A DNA stretch of 64,000 nt from positions 1,302,001-1,366,000 of the forward strand of contig VCCP01000005.1 of assembly GCA_005765155.1 (NCBI GenBank), read 5' to 3'. Origin of the DNA: Zelopaecilomyces penicillatus. Taxonomy: Eukaryota > Ascomycota > Sordariomycetes > Hypocreales > Pseudodiploosporaceae. The position numbers were made by a program, and so were the translations under genes. Positions 35,501 to 47,977 of this stretch are shown here, piece by piece. Each line of letters begins with the position of its first letter. The stretch's first letter is position 1. A model generated the notes under the pieces. It saw nothing but the letters and a program-made list of their open reading frames with translations, was not told where the DNA came from and ran no database searches.

Positions 35501-37235
35501 CCTATGACAACGACGCTGGTATCTTCTCAAACCGGCAAGCCATATATTTACAAGCCAAGAAAACCCTCGGACACATTTTATAACTCCTCCCAGGCATATA
35601 CGTCCCAGTTATTGGCCGCAACGCCGTCTGCACCACCTCTCTCATCATCTTCTCCAATGCCCCTGTTTTATCGTTCAACTTTGGCCCTTCAAATAGCGAG
35701 TCAAAACGGTAGCAATATTGCGTCACAGCAATATGGGTTAGCGACTGGGGCTACCCAGAGCATAAATCAGCAGGCTTTACCATCTTCCTCTTCGCCATCT
35801 ACTAAACCTCAAGTAACGCCGAGGCCAGTTGTATCCCCAGTTACGGTGCAAACGGCCCCTCCTCCGCAACCGGTTGGCCAACAGGTGAAGCCTCACTGGC
35901 AGGTTCACTCATCTGTTTACCAGAAGTACCCATTCTTCCATGTCAATCATAACAGGTACACAGCCAGAATTTTTTCCTTGATTGAAGTATTGATGTCATC
36001 TTGCTGACTAGTTTGATAGGGATGCTTCAAAGTACCGAACCCCATACTCACCATGGGGCGGATTTACTAATGGATACGAGGGTGACTTGAGAGCCCATCT
36101 GATAGCTAATCAAAGCGACATTGCTCGAAGATCGAGCTCACAATCGATGGCCTCTTCAGGTGTAGGCAGCCAAGCCCGACCACCACCTAGCACTTACCAG
36201 TCTACATACACAACTCCTTCCACTGCAGGATCTGTCTCATTATCAGCCCCTCAGACCGTAGCAGTGGGGTCATCATTGGTCGCACAACACATATCGGCGC
36301 CAACGGGCATTCAAAAACCATATCCCTACAGTGCCGTCAAGCCACAGTACAGAAATTGTAACCCAAATACCCCGCAGGTTCCGGCTGTGCAACGGCAGAC
36401 CTGCAAGCCGAAATCTGTGCAGGCGTCCAAGCCCTTCAAGGTTGGACTGTCCGCTGCTGTTCGACTCTCCTTGGGATCAACCAATTCTGCGATGCAAACC
36501 CCACCCAAGCAGTCTCCAGTGCCGTTGCCAGCTAATTTCTTGGCTGCCATGACCGCCACGCCAGCCACATCCACATCGTCTTCTAAGCATCTATCATTTC
36601 AGCAACAGATGCAGTCAACAACTTCTGCTAGTACGGCGCCACTGGGGCAGGGTGCCACAGCATTGAGAACGTCAAATAATGGACAACCGAGTGTGAATGC
36701 CAGCGCAGGCCCACCCAAAATGTCATCTTTTCCCGCAATGAAAGCCTCCACGTCAGTTGTGCCGTTGCCCAGATTTGGAGCAGCACCTATGCGTTCAGGA
36801 ATTGCCTCTATTCGCGAAGTAAAACCACTCGAAGTTTCAGAAAAGCGGAATTCAACGCATATTCATGAAATAAACCACTCTTTGCCATCATTTGGGAATG
36901 CGAAAGTTGTGGTTCAGCCTTTACCAGATACAAAGATGGAAGCAACAATATCTGAGACGATATACAGTATTGGCAAAACAAGTCTACCCGCAGCCTTGGG
37001 CCCTGGAAATGTTGGTCTAGTATCGGGAGAGATAACTTCAACGGCCGCAACACCTTGCATGACCGTAGGAGGCTACGCAGAGACCTACGCAACGCCAGAA
37101 CCAGTGGATTTGCAATCTACTGCACAGCATGAACCTGTTGGGTTTCCTGATGTTCCTGGCCGCGAATCTATGGAATTTGTTGAGCGAATGATGCAAAACC
37201 TGCGCCGGGCTTCAAGCAGTTGGGGTTCTCGGTGA
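32516..37235 (+). CDS. KDM4/JMJD2-type JmjN-JmjC-ePHD histone lysine demethylase
   Basis: Four exons, 32516..32851, 32919..34987, 35038..35955 and 36020..37235, give 1512 residues. The domain order is an acidic N-terminus, JmjN (about 96-140: PVFRPTMEQFKDFKLFMQKV, split by intron 1), an AT-hook-like RGRGRPAK near 228-235, JmjC, and an extended PHD finger (about 618-735: CCLCPNDIMC to SCRFHRARR). JmjC keeps the Fe(II) triad His409/Glu411 (WHLEDVDLYSINYLHFG) and His498 (GYHSGYNLGYN), and the 2-oxoglutarate Lys is in APKQWY, so it should be active. Family members demethylate histone H3 K9 and K36; Aspergillus KdmA is the nearest named relative I know. After the ePHD, FQYYKGEIFAGLVVDN with IEIQWKWLLLPDP looks Tudor-like (inference). 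The C-terminal 500 residues are Ser/Pro/Gln-rich and disordered. Introns are 67, 50 and 64 nt. Confidence 0.92.
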
Positions 37236-38002
37236 ACTGTTCTGTAATCATTCTCCCAGCAAGGGAATTTTACGTGTCTGGTCCTTGGCTAATTCGCAAG
37301 GAAGGCGTTTGCTTGATTATTTTGGTCCATCTGGGCGACTGCAATATGGCGTTGGAACGTGGATTTTGATTTTACATACCGGTGACGAAACAACATTTTT
37401 AGCAACGTGATAATCGAAATCGGATGGTAGGAAACGAAGGTGATGAAGATGAACCCGGAACCGAACTTTGGAACTGTTCGCCGAATGAGGGCGTCAAGTA
37501 CGGTCCGCCCTTTCTTTGTATTATTATAATTGGTGCCTTTAGCCGTGGGCTCGGTGGATGGCAATGGCATTTGCGAAAGGTTCGCAAATGCAGAACAAGG
37601 AGTTACATAGGTGCTTTGATCGGATTGGCGCCTCGCTTTGCTTTTGCTGAATAACTAGCCAAGCAAAGGGTTTCTCTCATGATGGTGTGTTATCTGCATA
37701 TGTGAGGGGAGTTCAATAGCACAATTTGACTTTCTTTTTAGCATCAGCCTTTGTGCCAAATGTTACCTGAGTGGAAGTGTCTGTTCGTTTTCTTTTGGCG
37801 TGAATCCTGATGCCATTTTCTTGTTGTACATCATTCAGACATACGTCCTGGTCCCTTTGCCACCTGGCAACACTGCAAGTCACACCAACAGACAAGCCTT
37901 TGCTCGTTTGTTTTCGACTTGCTTTCCATGTATATAACCTTACCCTTCTCACTCTCACACACCCCCACCAGAAACCTTCCTTAAGAACAGGACTACATCA
38001 AA
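37236..38002. other. Tandem spacer between the demethylase and the kinase
   Basis: A 767-bp interval with the demethylase 3' end and the kinase promoter. A pyrimidine/CA-rich stretch (CTCTCACACACCCCCACC) at about 37950 precedes the kinase ATG by some 50 bases. No gene seen. Confidence 0.55.
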
Positions 38003-39061
38003 ATGAATCCCACTAAAGCAACCCCCATCGCTCCTAGGCTGGCTTCTTGGAATGCCGAGGATGAGAATGTCGCCGAAATCGAAAGACGCCATACCAAATC
38101 TGTCAAATATGAGATGGGATCACTTCTAGGATCTGGTGCATGGAGCTGTGTGCACAAGGTTCGCCGTCTCGTTGATAAGCGTATTCTTGCAGGGAAAAAA
38201 TCTAATTGCCTCCACGAGTTGCGGGAAGAGGCAAGAATTTTGCAAGGGCTAAACCATGTAAGATTTCTTTTCTTGAGGAGAGGAAACCAAAAGCTTATGA
38301 AGAGTGTGGGTAACTGACCGATGTTTGGGGTAATGCAGAAACATATCTTGGAATTTGTTGAGCTGTGGTATGAGCCGGGCGTTGAGGACTCTGACCTTCT
38401 CGTCACAGAGGTCTGTGCGGAGGGCTCGCTTCAGAATATCATTGACCACAAGATCAGTATTCTGACAAAGGTTGATGTCGCTCAGGTAGCTCTTCAGATG
38501 GGCCTTGCTCTTCAGTATCTGCACGGGCTAAAGATGTTTCACTCGGACGTCAAACCCCGCAACATCTTTGTCCGACGCCTTTATCCCATTGAAGTCGTCC
38601 TGGGAGATTTAGCAGATGTCAAAGGAGAGCTCAACCCGGCTACTTGGGGCCCACTAGGCGGAACACCAACCTATTACTCCCCAGAGATGGTGAAGCGGAA
38701 ACATCACTGTGGGAAAAGCGATGATATGTGGGCGTTGGGATCTACCTTGCTCGGTATGGTTTCTCAATGGCCAAGGATCGATGCCTTTGATGATGGAGAG
38801 CGTCGCTATGCCCAGCACTGCTTCGATCATGTGCAGTTGCTTGTGGAGCTGAACCCGGGTCACGGCATCATCAACCTTATTCAAAGATTGATGGAGTGGG
38901 CACCGGAGATGAGAGCAACTTCAGCAGATTGTTTCAATATGGCGGGTGAGCTTTTGGACAAGATGCGCAAAGAGGGAAAGATGGCTGAGCGGGATGGAGG
39001 CATGTATGGGGTTATGGGAATCAAGCCGCCGAATGGGTTTAATGCGCTTTCATTTTGGTGA
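38003..39061 (+). CDS. Small atypical serine/threonine protein kinase
   Basis: Two exons, 38003..38257 and 38339..39061, give 325 residues, little more than a kinase domain. The Gly-rich loop is LLGSGAWSCV (residues 41-50), the lysine Lys65 in LAGKK, and a helix-C Glu is in HELREEARIL. The catalytic loop is HSDVKPRN (153-160) rather than HRDLKPEN: Asp155, Lys157 and Asn160 are kept but the Arg is Ser, a non-RD kinase. The metal motif is DLA (175-177) rather than DFG, with the Asp kept. The APE motif is SPE (199-201), and DMWALGSTLLGM is normal. The residues needed for chemistry are all present, so activity is plausible with unusual regulation. The intron (81 nt) rejoins LNH to KHILEFVELW. I cannot name its family; such small kinases are numerous in filamentous fungi. 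Confidence 0.85.
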
Positions 39062-39930
39062 TTTGTATGTGAATAAAATGACGAATTGGGCGAGTCATTG
39101 GTGGATTTAGATGGGAAGATTGAGACTCTTTGTAGGTAACTGAGTCTGTTTGCTCTATAACAGAATGAGTATCACAGCAGAATAAATGAAGACTATCGAG
39201 TATATGATGTGCGTTAGAGAGCCTGAGATAGATCTAACTAGTAGTACGTGACGACTGATCTAAATCTTGCTAGAATTTCAGTTTCATCTTTTCTGATAGG
39301 ATGTTTGATATGAGTGTTTACGTTATTATAGATGCAAGTATTTTATTGATTAAAATGTGTATGTGTGATCTGCTATGATTGTGTTGCGTTTATGAAACAG
39401 TTCGTCCAAAGACTCACATATAAGTGGCAAGTAAAGAGATTGTATCTACATGCAATACAGTTCCGATATCCATAATTGAGCAATGTATATTACCAAATTA
39501 CTACATTACCAGCAATGGCACGCTATATACAGATATGGGTGTATTTCATCCCCATGGGCTTTCATGACTCGCCTCACTGGTCTAAATGGATGTTTTTTTT
39601 ATCAAGAAATGGCTGTGGTCGCTGTATGTCGCCATTGCCGGGGGTCTGTGAGCGCTATTTTTACCCTTCCGTCAGCGCCAAGTCTTAGTCAGCACACATA
39701 AACCCGCGCTGCGACATCGCAATGCCAATTCTGACGTGACGGACTGAATTCCGACGCATTCCGGTCAAGGGAGCAGTAGAATTGGATCCCTGAGCACCGA
39801 AAGCTGCTGTGGTGTAATAATAATCCTACATCTTGAAACGGATAGTAACCTTATAAATGATCGTTTCAATCAGCTGATCTGGGCGGCAAAAGTGGAGGCC
39901 CGTCTAGGCACGAACCTGTACCAGGGCTCG
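39062..39930. other. Tandem spacer between the kinase and the aminotransferase
   Basis: An 869-bp AT-rich interval. Frames at 39476-39701 show no family motif. It holds the aminotransferase promoter. Confidence 0.55.
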
Positions 39931-41675
39931 ATGTCGTCAAGTGCGCTTTATTCCAAGCTACTGATTATTACCCCTCGAGTCGCAACCATAAGGCCGTTGC
40001 AACAAGCTGTCAGGAGATACCGAGCCACGATGACTCTCGGTGGGAAGATTAAGCCGGCGGCGAGAGTGTCCGGCCAGAAGCAGGATGTATGGTAGGTTTT
40101 CTCTCCAATATCCTCGAGGGTTGTTTATGCGCCGTGGAATGAAAATGCTCGCTCGAGACAGATGCTCATGGAATGTTGGTTAAAGGTCAATCATTAATGA
40201 GGCCGCGGCGGCGTCTCCAAAGCAGCCCATTGTGAACATGGGGCAAGGTTTCTTTGGATATAACCCACCTCAGTTCATTTTGAACGCGGCCAAGGCAGCA
40301 TTGGACCGTGTTGAGTGCAATCAGTATTCGCCAACAAAAGGACGTCCCCGGTTGAAGAAGGCAATTGCAGATGCCTACTCACCTCACTGGGGCAGGAAGA
40401 TAGATCCCGAGACCGAAGTGACTATCACTACGGGAGCCAACGAGGGTGAGTGCCTCCAGGTGAGGGGAGTAGGGGGTTCATTCACTTGATCATGCTAACC
40501 CCCTTTGTTTGGGATCTAGGTATACTGAGTGCTTTCATGGCTTTTATTGAACCCGGGGATGAGGTCATTGTTTTTGAGCCCTTCTTTGATCAGTAGGTGT
40601 TTGTCATATTGAAACAAGATCAACAGCATGTGCTAATTTAGTTTCAGATACATCAGCAACATTGAGATGCCGGGAGGCAAGATTGTCTATGTTCCCATGC
40701 ACCCGCCAAAGACGGGAGCCATCAAGACATCTTCGGCAGCGGACTGGACCATTGACTTTCAAGAGCTTGAAAACGCAATCACCCCAAAGACAAAAATGAT
40801 AGTTTTGAATACGCCGCGTATGTGGAAATCCTTGGCCTTCCTACAGTATTCATGCCGCTAATTCTAGCTACAGACAATCCGGTTGGTAAGGTCTTTTCCA
40901 AGGAAGAGTTGCAGAAGATTGGTGATTTGTGTGTCAAGCACCAGATCATCATTCTTTCCGATGAAGTCTACGATCGTCTGTATTACGTTCCGTTTACCCG
41001 AATTTCAACTCTCTCTCCTGAGATTGAGAGCTTGACTCTTACCGTCGGATCGGCTGGCAAGAACTTTTACGCCACAGGATGGCGAGTAGGTACGTTAAAA
41101 TCTTATCTTCGGATGCATAACCAATTCATATAACAAGAAGTCAAGATGGAACAGTAGCTAATAAGAAATGAAATGAAGGATGGCTTATTGGACCTGCTGA
41201 GCTTCTACAGTATGTCTCGGCAGCCCATACCCGAATATGTTATTCATCAGTCTCCCCTTTGCAGGAAGCCTGCGCAGTGGGTTTCGAGCAGGCCGAAGCC
41301 GAGGGCTTCTGGGATGAGACGATTCGCGACATGAAGGCCAAGATGGACCGGTTCAACGAAGTATGGGATGAGCTCGGAATACCCTATTCTGAACCCGAAG
41401 GCGGCTACTTTGTGCTTGTCAACATGAACAAGGTCAAGCTTCCAGAAGACTATCCATTCCCACCCCACGTGGCTAGCCGGCCGCGGGACTTCAAGTTGGC
41501 TTGGTGGCTTATTCAGGAAGTGGGCGTGGCGGCGATTCCACCCACCGAGTTCTATACTGACCAGAATGCGCACATGGCCGAGGATTACATCCGCTTTGCT
41601 GTTTGCAAGGAGGACTCGGTGCTGGAGGAGGCAAAGACCCGACTCAGGGAGCTGAAGAAGTACATGCAGGAGTAG
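39931..41675 (+). CDS. Kynurenine-type class I/II aminotransferase (PLP)
   Basis: Six exons, 39931..40091, 40186..40445, 40520..40592, 40648..40817, 40874..41089 and 41179..41675, give 458 residues. The fold type I PLP aminotransferase motifs are all present: NMGQGFFGYNPP, YSPTKGRPRLKKAIA, TTGANEGI, NTPHNPVGKVF (Asn223), LSDEVYDRLYY (Asp251) and GSAGKNFYATGWRVGW, with Lys284 the PLP lysine. The pattern fits the kynurenine aminotransferase/cysteine S-conjugate lyase group (yeast BNA3-like), which makes kynurenate from kynurenine. The first 33 residues are basic with no acids (LYSKLLIITPRVATIRPLQQ), a likely mitochondrial presequence; an in-frame ATG at 40030 would give a cytosolic form starting MTLGGKIKP. 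Exon 3 ends CA|GTAGGT and rejoins to give FFDQYISNI. Confidence 0.9.
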
Positions 41676-42811
41676 GCAAAAAACCTGGAACGAGCGAAAT
41701 TTATGAATGGCTGGGATAGACATGCGGCATTTATCACGTTTCACAGGGGTGCTGTGCGATATAAGCCGATTGAGTATTTGGTGTTGAAACATTTGACTGT
41801 TGGGTTTTGTGCTAGATACAGTGTCCCTACTTCTACGTGTTAACTGGAAAGTGAAACTGGAGCTATACATGTGTTGTCACTCTCTATAATGTGTGAGAAG
41901 AATTGAAGAGCAAAACACCAACATGACAGGGTATGTTGCGTGTAGGCAACCATGATATCTATCTCGAGATTGTAAGACGACCTGTATGGAATCACTCCCT
42001 CAGCCACTATTACCACCTGCAGTTGGACTGCTGGAAGCCACCGAAGGGTCCAATGTGGTGGAGGTGATCAACGCCGGAGCCGGCCGAAGACCTTTTCTGC
42101 CAGGGTTTCGTATCGCGGGGCAGCACCATAAGAGGGGTTAGTGGCCGCTATAGCCTATCTTTGGCGGGGCAGCAGGACCATAATCAGGGCGCAAGCCGGG
42201 TGCGAATTTGCTTGCTTCCCCAGTTACGCCTCTCCTCCAACTGTGCGATGCTTGACAGCCATCGCCACTCTAGTTTTGCACACCAGGTTGCGTCGCCCGT
42301 CAACCCCCCCCCCTCTCCCCTCTATACCCGTCCCTTGCCGCTCTGGCGCGTCAATTACATATCGGAATCTCCTCGTTGGATCATAGCCGGCCGATGCTGC
42401 TGCTGAAGCTGCTGAAGCTGCTGCTACTGATGCAGGGCCGTGATGGAAAGGGTTAGAAGCCGGGTATGTGCCTGCGTGTCTGACCTGCGGCGATCCAAAC
42501 CTCGTCAAGTTGAATCATCGCCACCAGCCAGCCACCAGCCATGATAGTGCTAGCATCTGCTTGGGTTTGTTAGACTGACTGGCTACACCGGGCAACCTGG
42601 TCGCACAACTGACTGATTGTCGTGCAAACGGTCTGTCATCTTGAGGCTAGACTATTCAGCTACGCAGCCTGCCACAGTTCGTTCCCCACACCGAGGCCCG
42701 GTGCTTTCTTCACTCCTCCCCTACCACTTGCTTCTTCCTTTCTCACCCTCCATTTCTTTTTCTTCTCCAGTTTCTAGACCCCCTCCTCTTGTCCTGTCGG
42801 TTATTGGCAAC
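41676..42811. other. Upstream region of xanthine dehydrogenase
   Basis: 1.1 kb containing the aminotransferase 3' end and the XDH promoter and leader. A C-run (CCCCCCCCCTCTCCCCTC, about 42305-42320), a CTG repeat, and a strongly pyrimidine-rich leader (about 42690-42790) stand out. No second gene is supported. Confidence 0.55.
42397..42429. repeat. Imperfect CTG trinucleotide repeat
   Basis: About eleven triplets, mainly CTG with AAG interruptions at regular spacing (CTGCTGAAGCTGCTGAAG...), 380 bp upstream of the XDH start and probably in its promoter or leader. Confidence 0.75.
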
Positions 42812-45800
42812 ATGGCGCCGACTGCTATTTCCCCAGAGCGGGATGTCCAATTGGAGCCGCTGGCGACTCTGACGGCCAAATTTGACGACACTCTACGATT
42901 CTATCTTAACGGAACTCGGGTCGTGCTAGATGAAATTGATCCTGAAATCACCGTCCTCGAATATCTACGAGGTATTGGTCTTACCGGCACTAAGCTGTAT
43001 GAATCACGCTCTCCTCGAGCCGAAGCCAAGCTCCTGGCCTTGACTGACACATCTGATCCGATCTAGCGGTTGCGGAGAAGGCGGTTGCGGCGCCTGTACT
43101 ATAGTCGTGAGCCAATACAACCCAACAACGAAGCAGATCTACCATGCCAGTGTAAATGCGTGCCTCGCACCGCTCATCAGCCTCGACGGCAAGCATGTTA
43201 TTACGATTGAGGGGATTGGAAATACAGAGCGGCCCCATCCAACCCAGGAGCGTGTGGCCAAGTCGCACGGAAGCCAGTGCGGTTTCTGCACCCCTGGTAT
43301 TGTTATGAGCTTGTACGCTTTGCTACGAAACAACACAGCCCCTTCAGAAGACGAGATTGAGGAGGCCTTTGATGGTAACCTGTGCCGATGCACAGGATAC
43401 CGGCCAATCCTTGACGCGGCTCGGACATTCAGCGTTGACAATTCATGTGGCAAGGCAAAGGCCAACGGAGGGGGTGGCTGCTGCATGGACGGCGGCGATG
43501 GCCCAGGTGGCGGGGGTTGCTGCATGCAGAAGAAGACCGAAGATGACCAACCAATTAAACGATTCACGCCGCCGGGTTTCATCGAATATAACCCGGATAC
43601 GGAGCTCATTTTCCCGCCGGCCTTGAAGAAGAATGAGCTGCGGCCACTAGCCTTCGGCAACAAGCGGAAGAAGTGGTATCGACCCACCACGCTGGACCAG
43701 CTACTCCAGATCAAGGCCGCTCATCCTCAGGCAAAGATCATCGGCGGAAGCACCGAGACGCAGATTGAGATCAAGTTCAAAGCTTTGCAGTACCCCGTGT
43801 CGGTTTACGTCGGTGATATTGCAGAGCTTCGGCAATACGAGTTCAAGGAGGATCACCTTGAGATTGGTGGCAACGTTGTTTTGACCGACTTTGAGAACAT
43901 CTGCGAGCATGCCATCAAGCATTATGGCGACGCTCGGGGTCAAGTTTTCAACGGTATTCTCAAACAGCTCAAGTACTTTGCAGGAAGGCAAATCCGAAAT
44001 GTTGGAACACCAGCGGGAAATCTTGTTACTGCTTCGCCCATTTCTGACTTGAATCCTGCACTTTGGGCTGCCAATGCAGTGCTCGTGGCGAAGTCGGCGA
44101 CACAAGAAACGGAGATCTCCATGTCCCAGTTCTTTACTGGCTACCGCAAGACGGCACTTCCTCAAGATGCCGTCATTGCTTCCATTAGAATTCCTGTGAC
44201 GGCGCAAAAGGGAGAGTTCTACCGATCTTATAAGCAAGCAAAGCGGAAGGATGACGACATTGCTATTGTGACTGGTGCCTTGAGGGTCAAACTAGATGAT
44301 GATGGCTTAGTTGAGGAATGCAACCTCGTCTATGGCGGCATGGCGGCCATGACTGTAGGCGCAAAGACGGCGACTGAGTACTTGATAGGAAGACGGTTCG
44401 CAGAGTTGGAGACGCTCGAAGGCGCAATGAACGCACTCGGCATCGACTTTGATATGCAGTTCAGCGTCCCCGGAGGCATGGCCTCTTACAGAAAGGCGTT
44501 GGCCTTTGGCTTTTTCTATCGATTCTATCACGATGTCCTCACCATTCTTGACGGCCAAAGCGAGCATGTTGACAAGGAAGCCATTGATGAGATTGAGCGG
44601 TCAATCTCCAAAGGAAAGACAGATTCGGAGGCAGCTGCAGCATATGTCAAAGAAGTCACGGGCAAGTCAAATCCCCATCTGGCAGCACTCAAGCAAACCA
44701 CAGGTGAGGCACTATACACAGACGACATTCCTCCTTTGAGGAATGAAGTGTATGGCTGTTGGGTTTTGTCTTCCAGGGCACACGCAAAAATCAAGTCTGT
44801 CGACTACTCAGCTGCGCTAGATATGCCTGGCGTGGTCGATTATGTTGATGTGAATGACATGCCTTCCAAAGATGCCAATCGCTTTGGCCCACCAAATTTT
44901 GATGAGCCGTTCTTTGCCGAGGGTGAGGTGCACACATCTGGACAAGCCATTGCCATGGTTCTGGCAAACACTGCTCTAAAGGCACAGGAGGCTGCAAGAG
45001 CTGTCAAGGTCGAGTACGAGGACTTGCCAGCTTTATTCACCATCGAAGAAGCCATCGAAAAGGAAAGCTTTCATCCTTTCTACCGTGAAATCAAGAATGG
45101 TGATGTTGAAGATGCATTCGCCAAATGCGACTATGTTTTTACCGGCACGGCCAGAATGGGCGGACAAGAACATTTCTACTTGGAAACAAATGCATGCCTG
45201 GTGGTGCCTAGTCCTGAAGATGGAGCTATGGAAGTCTTTGCAAGCACGCAAAACGCAAATGAGACGTAAGAACCCCCGAGCCTATTTTGACCTAATTGAT
45301 AATCTAGGCTAATCAAAGAACTATAGACAAACATTTGTGGCCCGCGTGTGTGATGTGCCTGCTAACAAAGTTGTGGTTCGTGTTAAGAGACTAGGAGGCG
45401 GCTTTGGTGGTAAAGAAACCCGTTCAGTTGTGCTAAGTTGCGCAGTGGCTGTTGCGGCCAAGAAGCTCAAACGGCCAGTTCGGTGCATGTTGACGCGAGA
45501 GGAAGACATGGTCACCTCCGGGCAGAGACATCCGTTCCTTGGAAAGTACAAGATTGGCATCAACAAAGATGGTAAGATACAAGCCTTTGACTGTGACATT
45601 TTCAACAACGCCGGCTGGACCTTTGATCTCAGTGCTGCTGTGGTTGAGCGCGCAATGACTCACGTCGATGGGTGTTATAATATTCCCAATGTGTTTGTCC
45701 GTGGCCGGATTTGCAGGACTAACACCATGTCAAATACGGCATTCCGTGGATTTGGTGGACCCCAAGGCATGTTCATCATGGAAAGCTGTATGGAGGAAGT

Positions 45801-47049
45801 TGCCGACCGACTGGGAATGGCTGTTGACAAATTGCGCGAAATCAACTTTTACAAACCTCTGGACAAGACGCATTTCAACCAAGAGATTACAGATTGGCAT
45901 GTTCCACTCATGTACAAACAGGTAAAGGACGAGTCGATGTACGAGGACCGACAGTTCATGGTCGAACAGTTCAATCAGGGTTACAAGTGGCGTAAGAGAG
46001 GCATGGCCATTATCCCGACCAAGTTTGGAATCTCTTACACTGCTCTTTTCCTCAACCAAGCCGGCGCGTTGGTGCACATTTACCATGACGGCTCCATCTT
46101 GGTTGCCCACGGAGGAACTGAAATGGGTCAAGGCTTGCACACCAAAATGACCCAAATTGCGGCTCAGGCTCTTCAAGTCCCTCTAGACAACGTTTTCATC
46201 TCGGAAACCTCGACCAACACAGTGGCAAACGCGTCAGCAACGGCTGCGTCAGCGTCTTCTGACCTTAACGGCTATGCCATCTTCAACGCCTGCAAGCAGT
46301 TGAATGAGCGTCTAGCCCCTTATCGGGAGAAGCTTGGTCCTGAAGCGACGATGAAGGACCTCGCTCACGCTGCGTACTTTGACCGGGTTAATCTGTCTGC
46401 TCAGGGTTTCTATAAGACCCCTGAGATTGGATATACATGGGGAGAGAACACGGGCAAGATGTTCTTCTACTTCACTCAGGGTGTTGCAGCTGCGGAAGTC
46501 GAGATTGACACTCTGACCGGCTCCTGGACGTGTATCAGGGCAGATATCAAAATGGACGTTGGACAGTCAATCAACCCTTCTATAGATTATGGACAGATCC
46601 AAGGCGCCTTCATACAAGGGCTGGGTCTGTTTACTATGGAAGAATCGCTGTGGTTGAGGAACGGTCCTATGGCTGGAAGTCTCTTTACACGAGGTCCAGG
46701 AGCATACAAGATCCCTGGTTTCCGCGACATTCCTCAGGAGTTCAACGTGTCTCTGCTCAAAGACGTCGAATGGAAAGAGCTGCGCACCATCCAGCGCAGT
46801 AGAGGTGTAGGCGAGCCGCCGCTCTTCATGGGAAGCGCTGTTTTCTTCGCCATCCGCGATGCCTTGAAGGCAGCGAGGAAGAGCTCCGGCGTTGAGGCCA
46901 AGCTTGAACAAGACCATAGCGAGGGCCTACTCAGACTAGAGAGCCCAGCGACACCAGAGCGGATCAGGCTGATGTGTGAGGATGATATCATGAAGCGCGC
47001 GAGGGTTGTGCCAAAGGAGGGGGAGAAGAGCTTTTTCATTGCGATTTAA
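42812..47049 (+). CDS. XDH: Xanthine dehydrogenase (purine hydroxylase)
   Basis: Three exons, 42812..42996, 43067..45265 and 45327..47049, give 1368 residues, full family length. The enzyme oxidises hypoxanthine to xanthine to urate, passing electrons through molybdopterin, two 2Fe-2S clusters and FAD to NAD. Cluster ligands are CGEGGCGAC (Cys64, 69, 72, rebuilt across intron 1) plus CGFCTPG and CRCTGYR. The FAD domain has IIGGSTETQIEIKF and NVGTPAGNLVTASP. The molybdenum domain has GGGFGGKE, AFRGFGGPQG, GGTEMGQGLHTKM and RGVGEPP, where Glu1291 is the expected catalytic base. The linker after the second cluster has a twice-repeated Gly/Cys motif (GGGGCCMDGG, GGGGCCMQ). It is the equivalent of Aspergillus hxA. 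Introns are 70 and 61 nt. Confidence 0.96.
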
Positions 47050-47977
47050 AGGAGATTCGGGATTTGTGATGGTTTGGCGGTTATGGGTATGATTTCATTT
47101 TAGTGTTTTAGTGTTTTGTCAGGCGATGATCGTTGGGCTTTTGGGTAATGAGTTGCCATATTTTGGGTTGTTGCATTTTTTGGTATACGGTTTGCGTATA
47201 TTTCTAGCCATGAGATGTTGAAGAGAAATGCCTTGCCTAGATTATACACAGTTACATGGATATATCTATTTTCAAGGGAGTCCGTATTGTGTCCTAGCGT
47301 GCCTTTTTGTGTGTAAGTTGCCATGAAAGGAACTTGATGCTGTCTCTAGAGTTAGCGTAGTGTGTCGTTATTTGAGACATCGCAACATCTCCCTCCCCCT
47401 CATTAGCTTCTAGCGATCTCTCAACTAAGTTTGTTTATTGAAGCTTTTAATTGGTGGCTCTAGTCGGGCCCGATGGCGTCCGAGCCGGTTTAAGGCAGCA
47501 GAAGATCAAAAATCCTACGAGACAGGCATTGTTTGCATGTACATACATGGTTACGGCTGTTGCATTTGCTGCCCGTGCCGGTTTGCCGCTTGTTAGCGCT
47601 GGTCGGGCCCGACGAAGCCCGAGATGGTAAAAGTATAAAGACAAGGCTCTGAACCGTGTTTGGAGACTGGCTCTCGATTATTAGTAACACAGTCTTTGTG
47701 ATAGCTGACTGATTTATGCTAAATTATCTTCATTTCTAATAAGAGCATTTCATAATTCTGTTGTTGGTGAAGTCTTTATAAGATTTTCAAGTGTTGGGCT
47801 AAGCCAACATAAAAACCATCACAGATCAAACAGAGGAAAGGGAATTACCTAGACTGAGCAAGGTATCCGAAGGAAGCCTTGACGGTATTTTCTTTGCGGT
47901 TATGGCTCTAAGTAGGTAGGTCTTGCTAACTCTTGTTGTCAAATTTGAAGCAACCTCCAACCATTAAGCTGCTGCAG
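47050..47977. other. Tandem spacer between XDH and the FAD monooxygenase
   Basis: A 928-bp AT-rich interval. The sequence GTCGGGCCCGA occurs twice, near 47465 and 47602, as a short dispersed repeat. It includes the monooxygenase promoter. No gene seen. Confidence 0.55.

Noticed and set aside
41247..41870. 207-codon frame opposite the aminotransferase
   Set aside because: Antisense to the conserved last exon; shadow frame.
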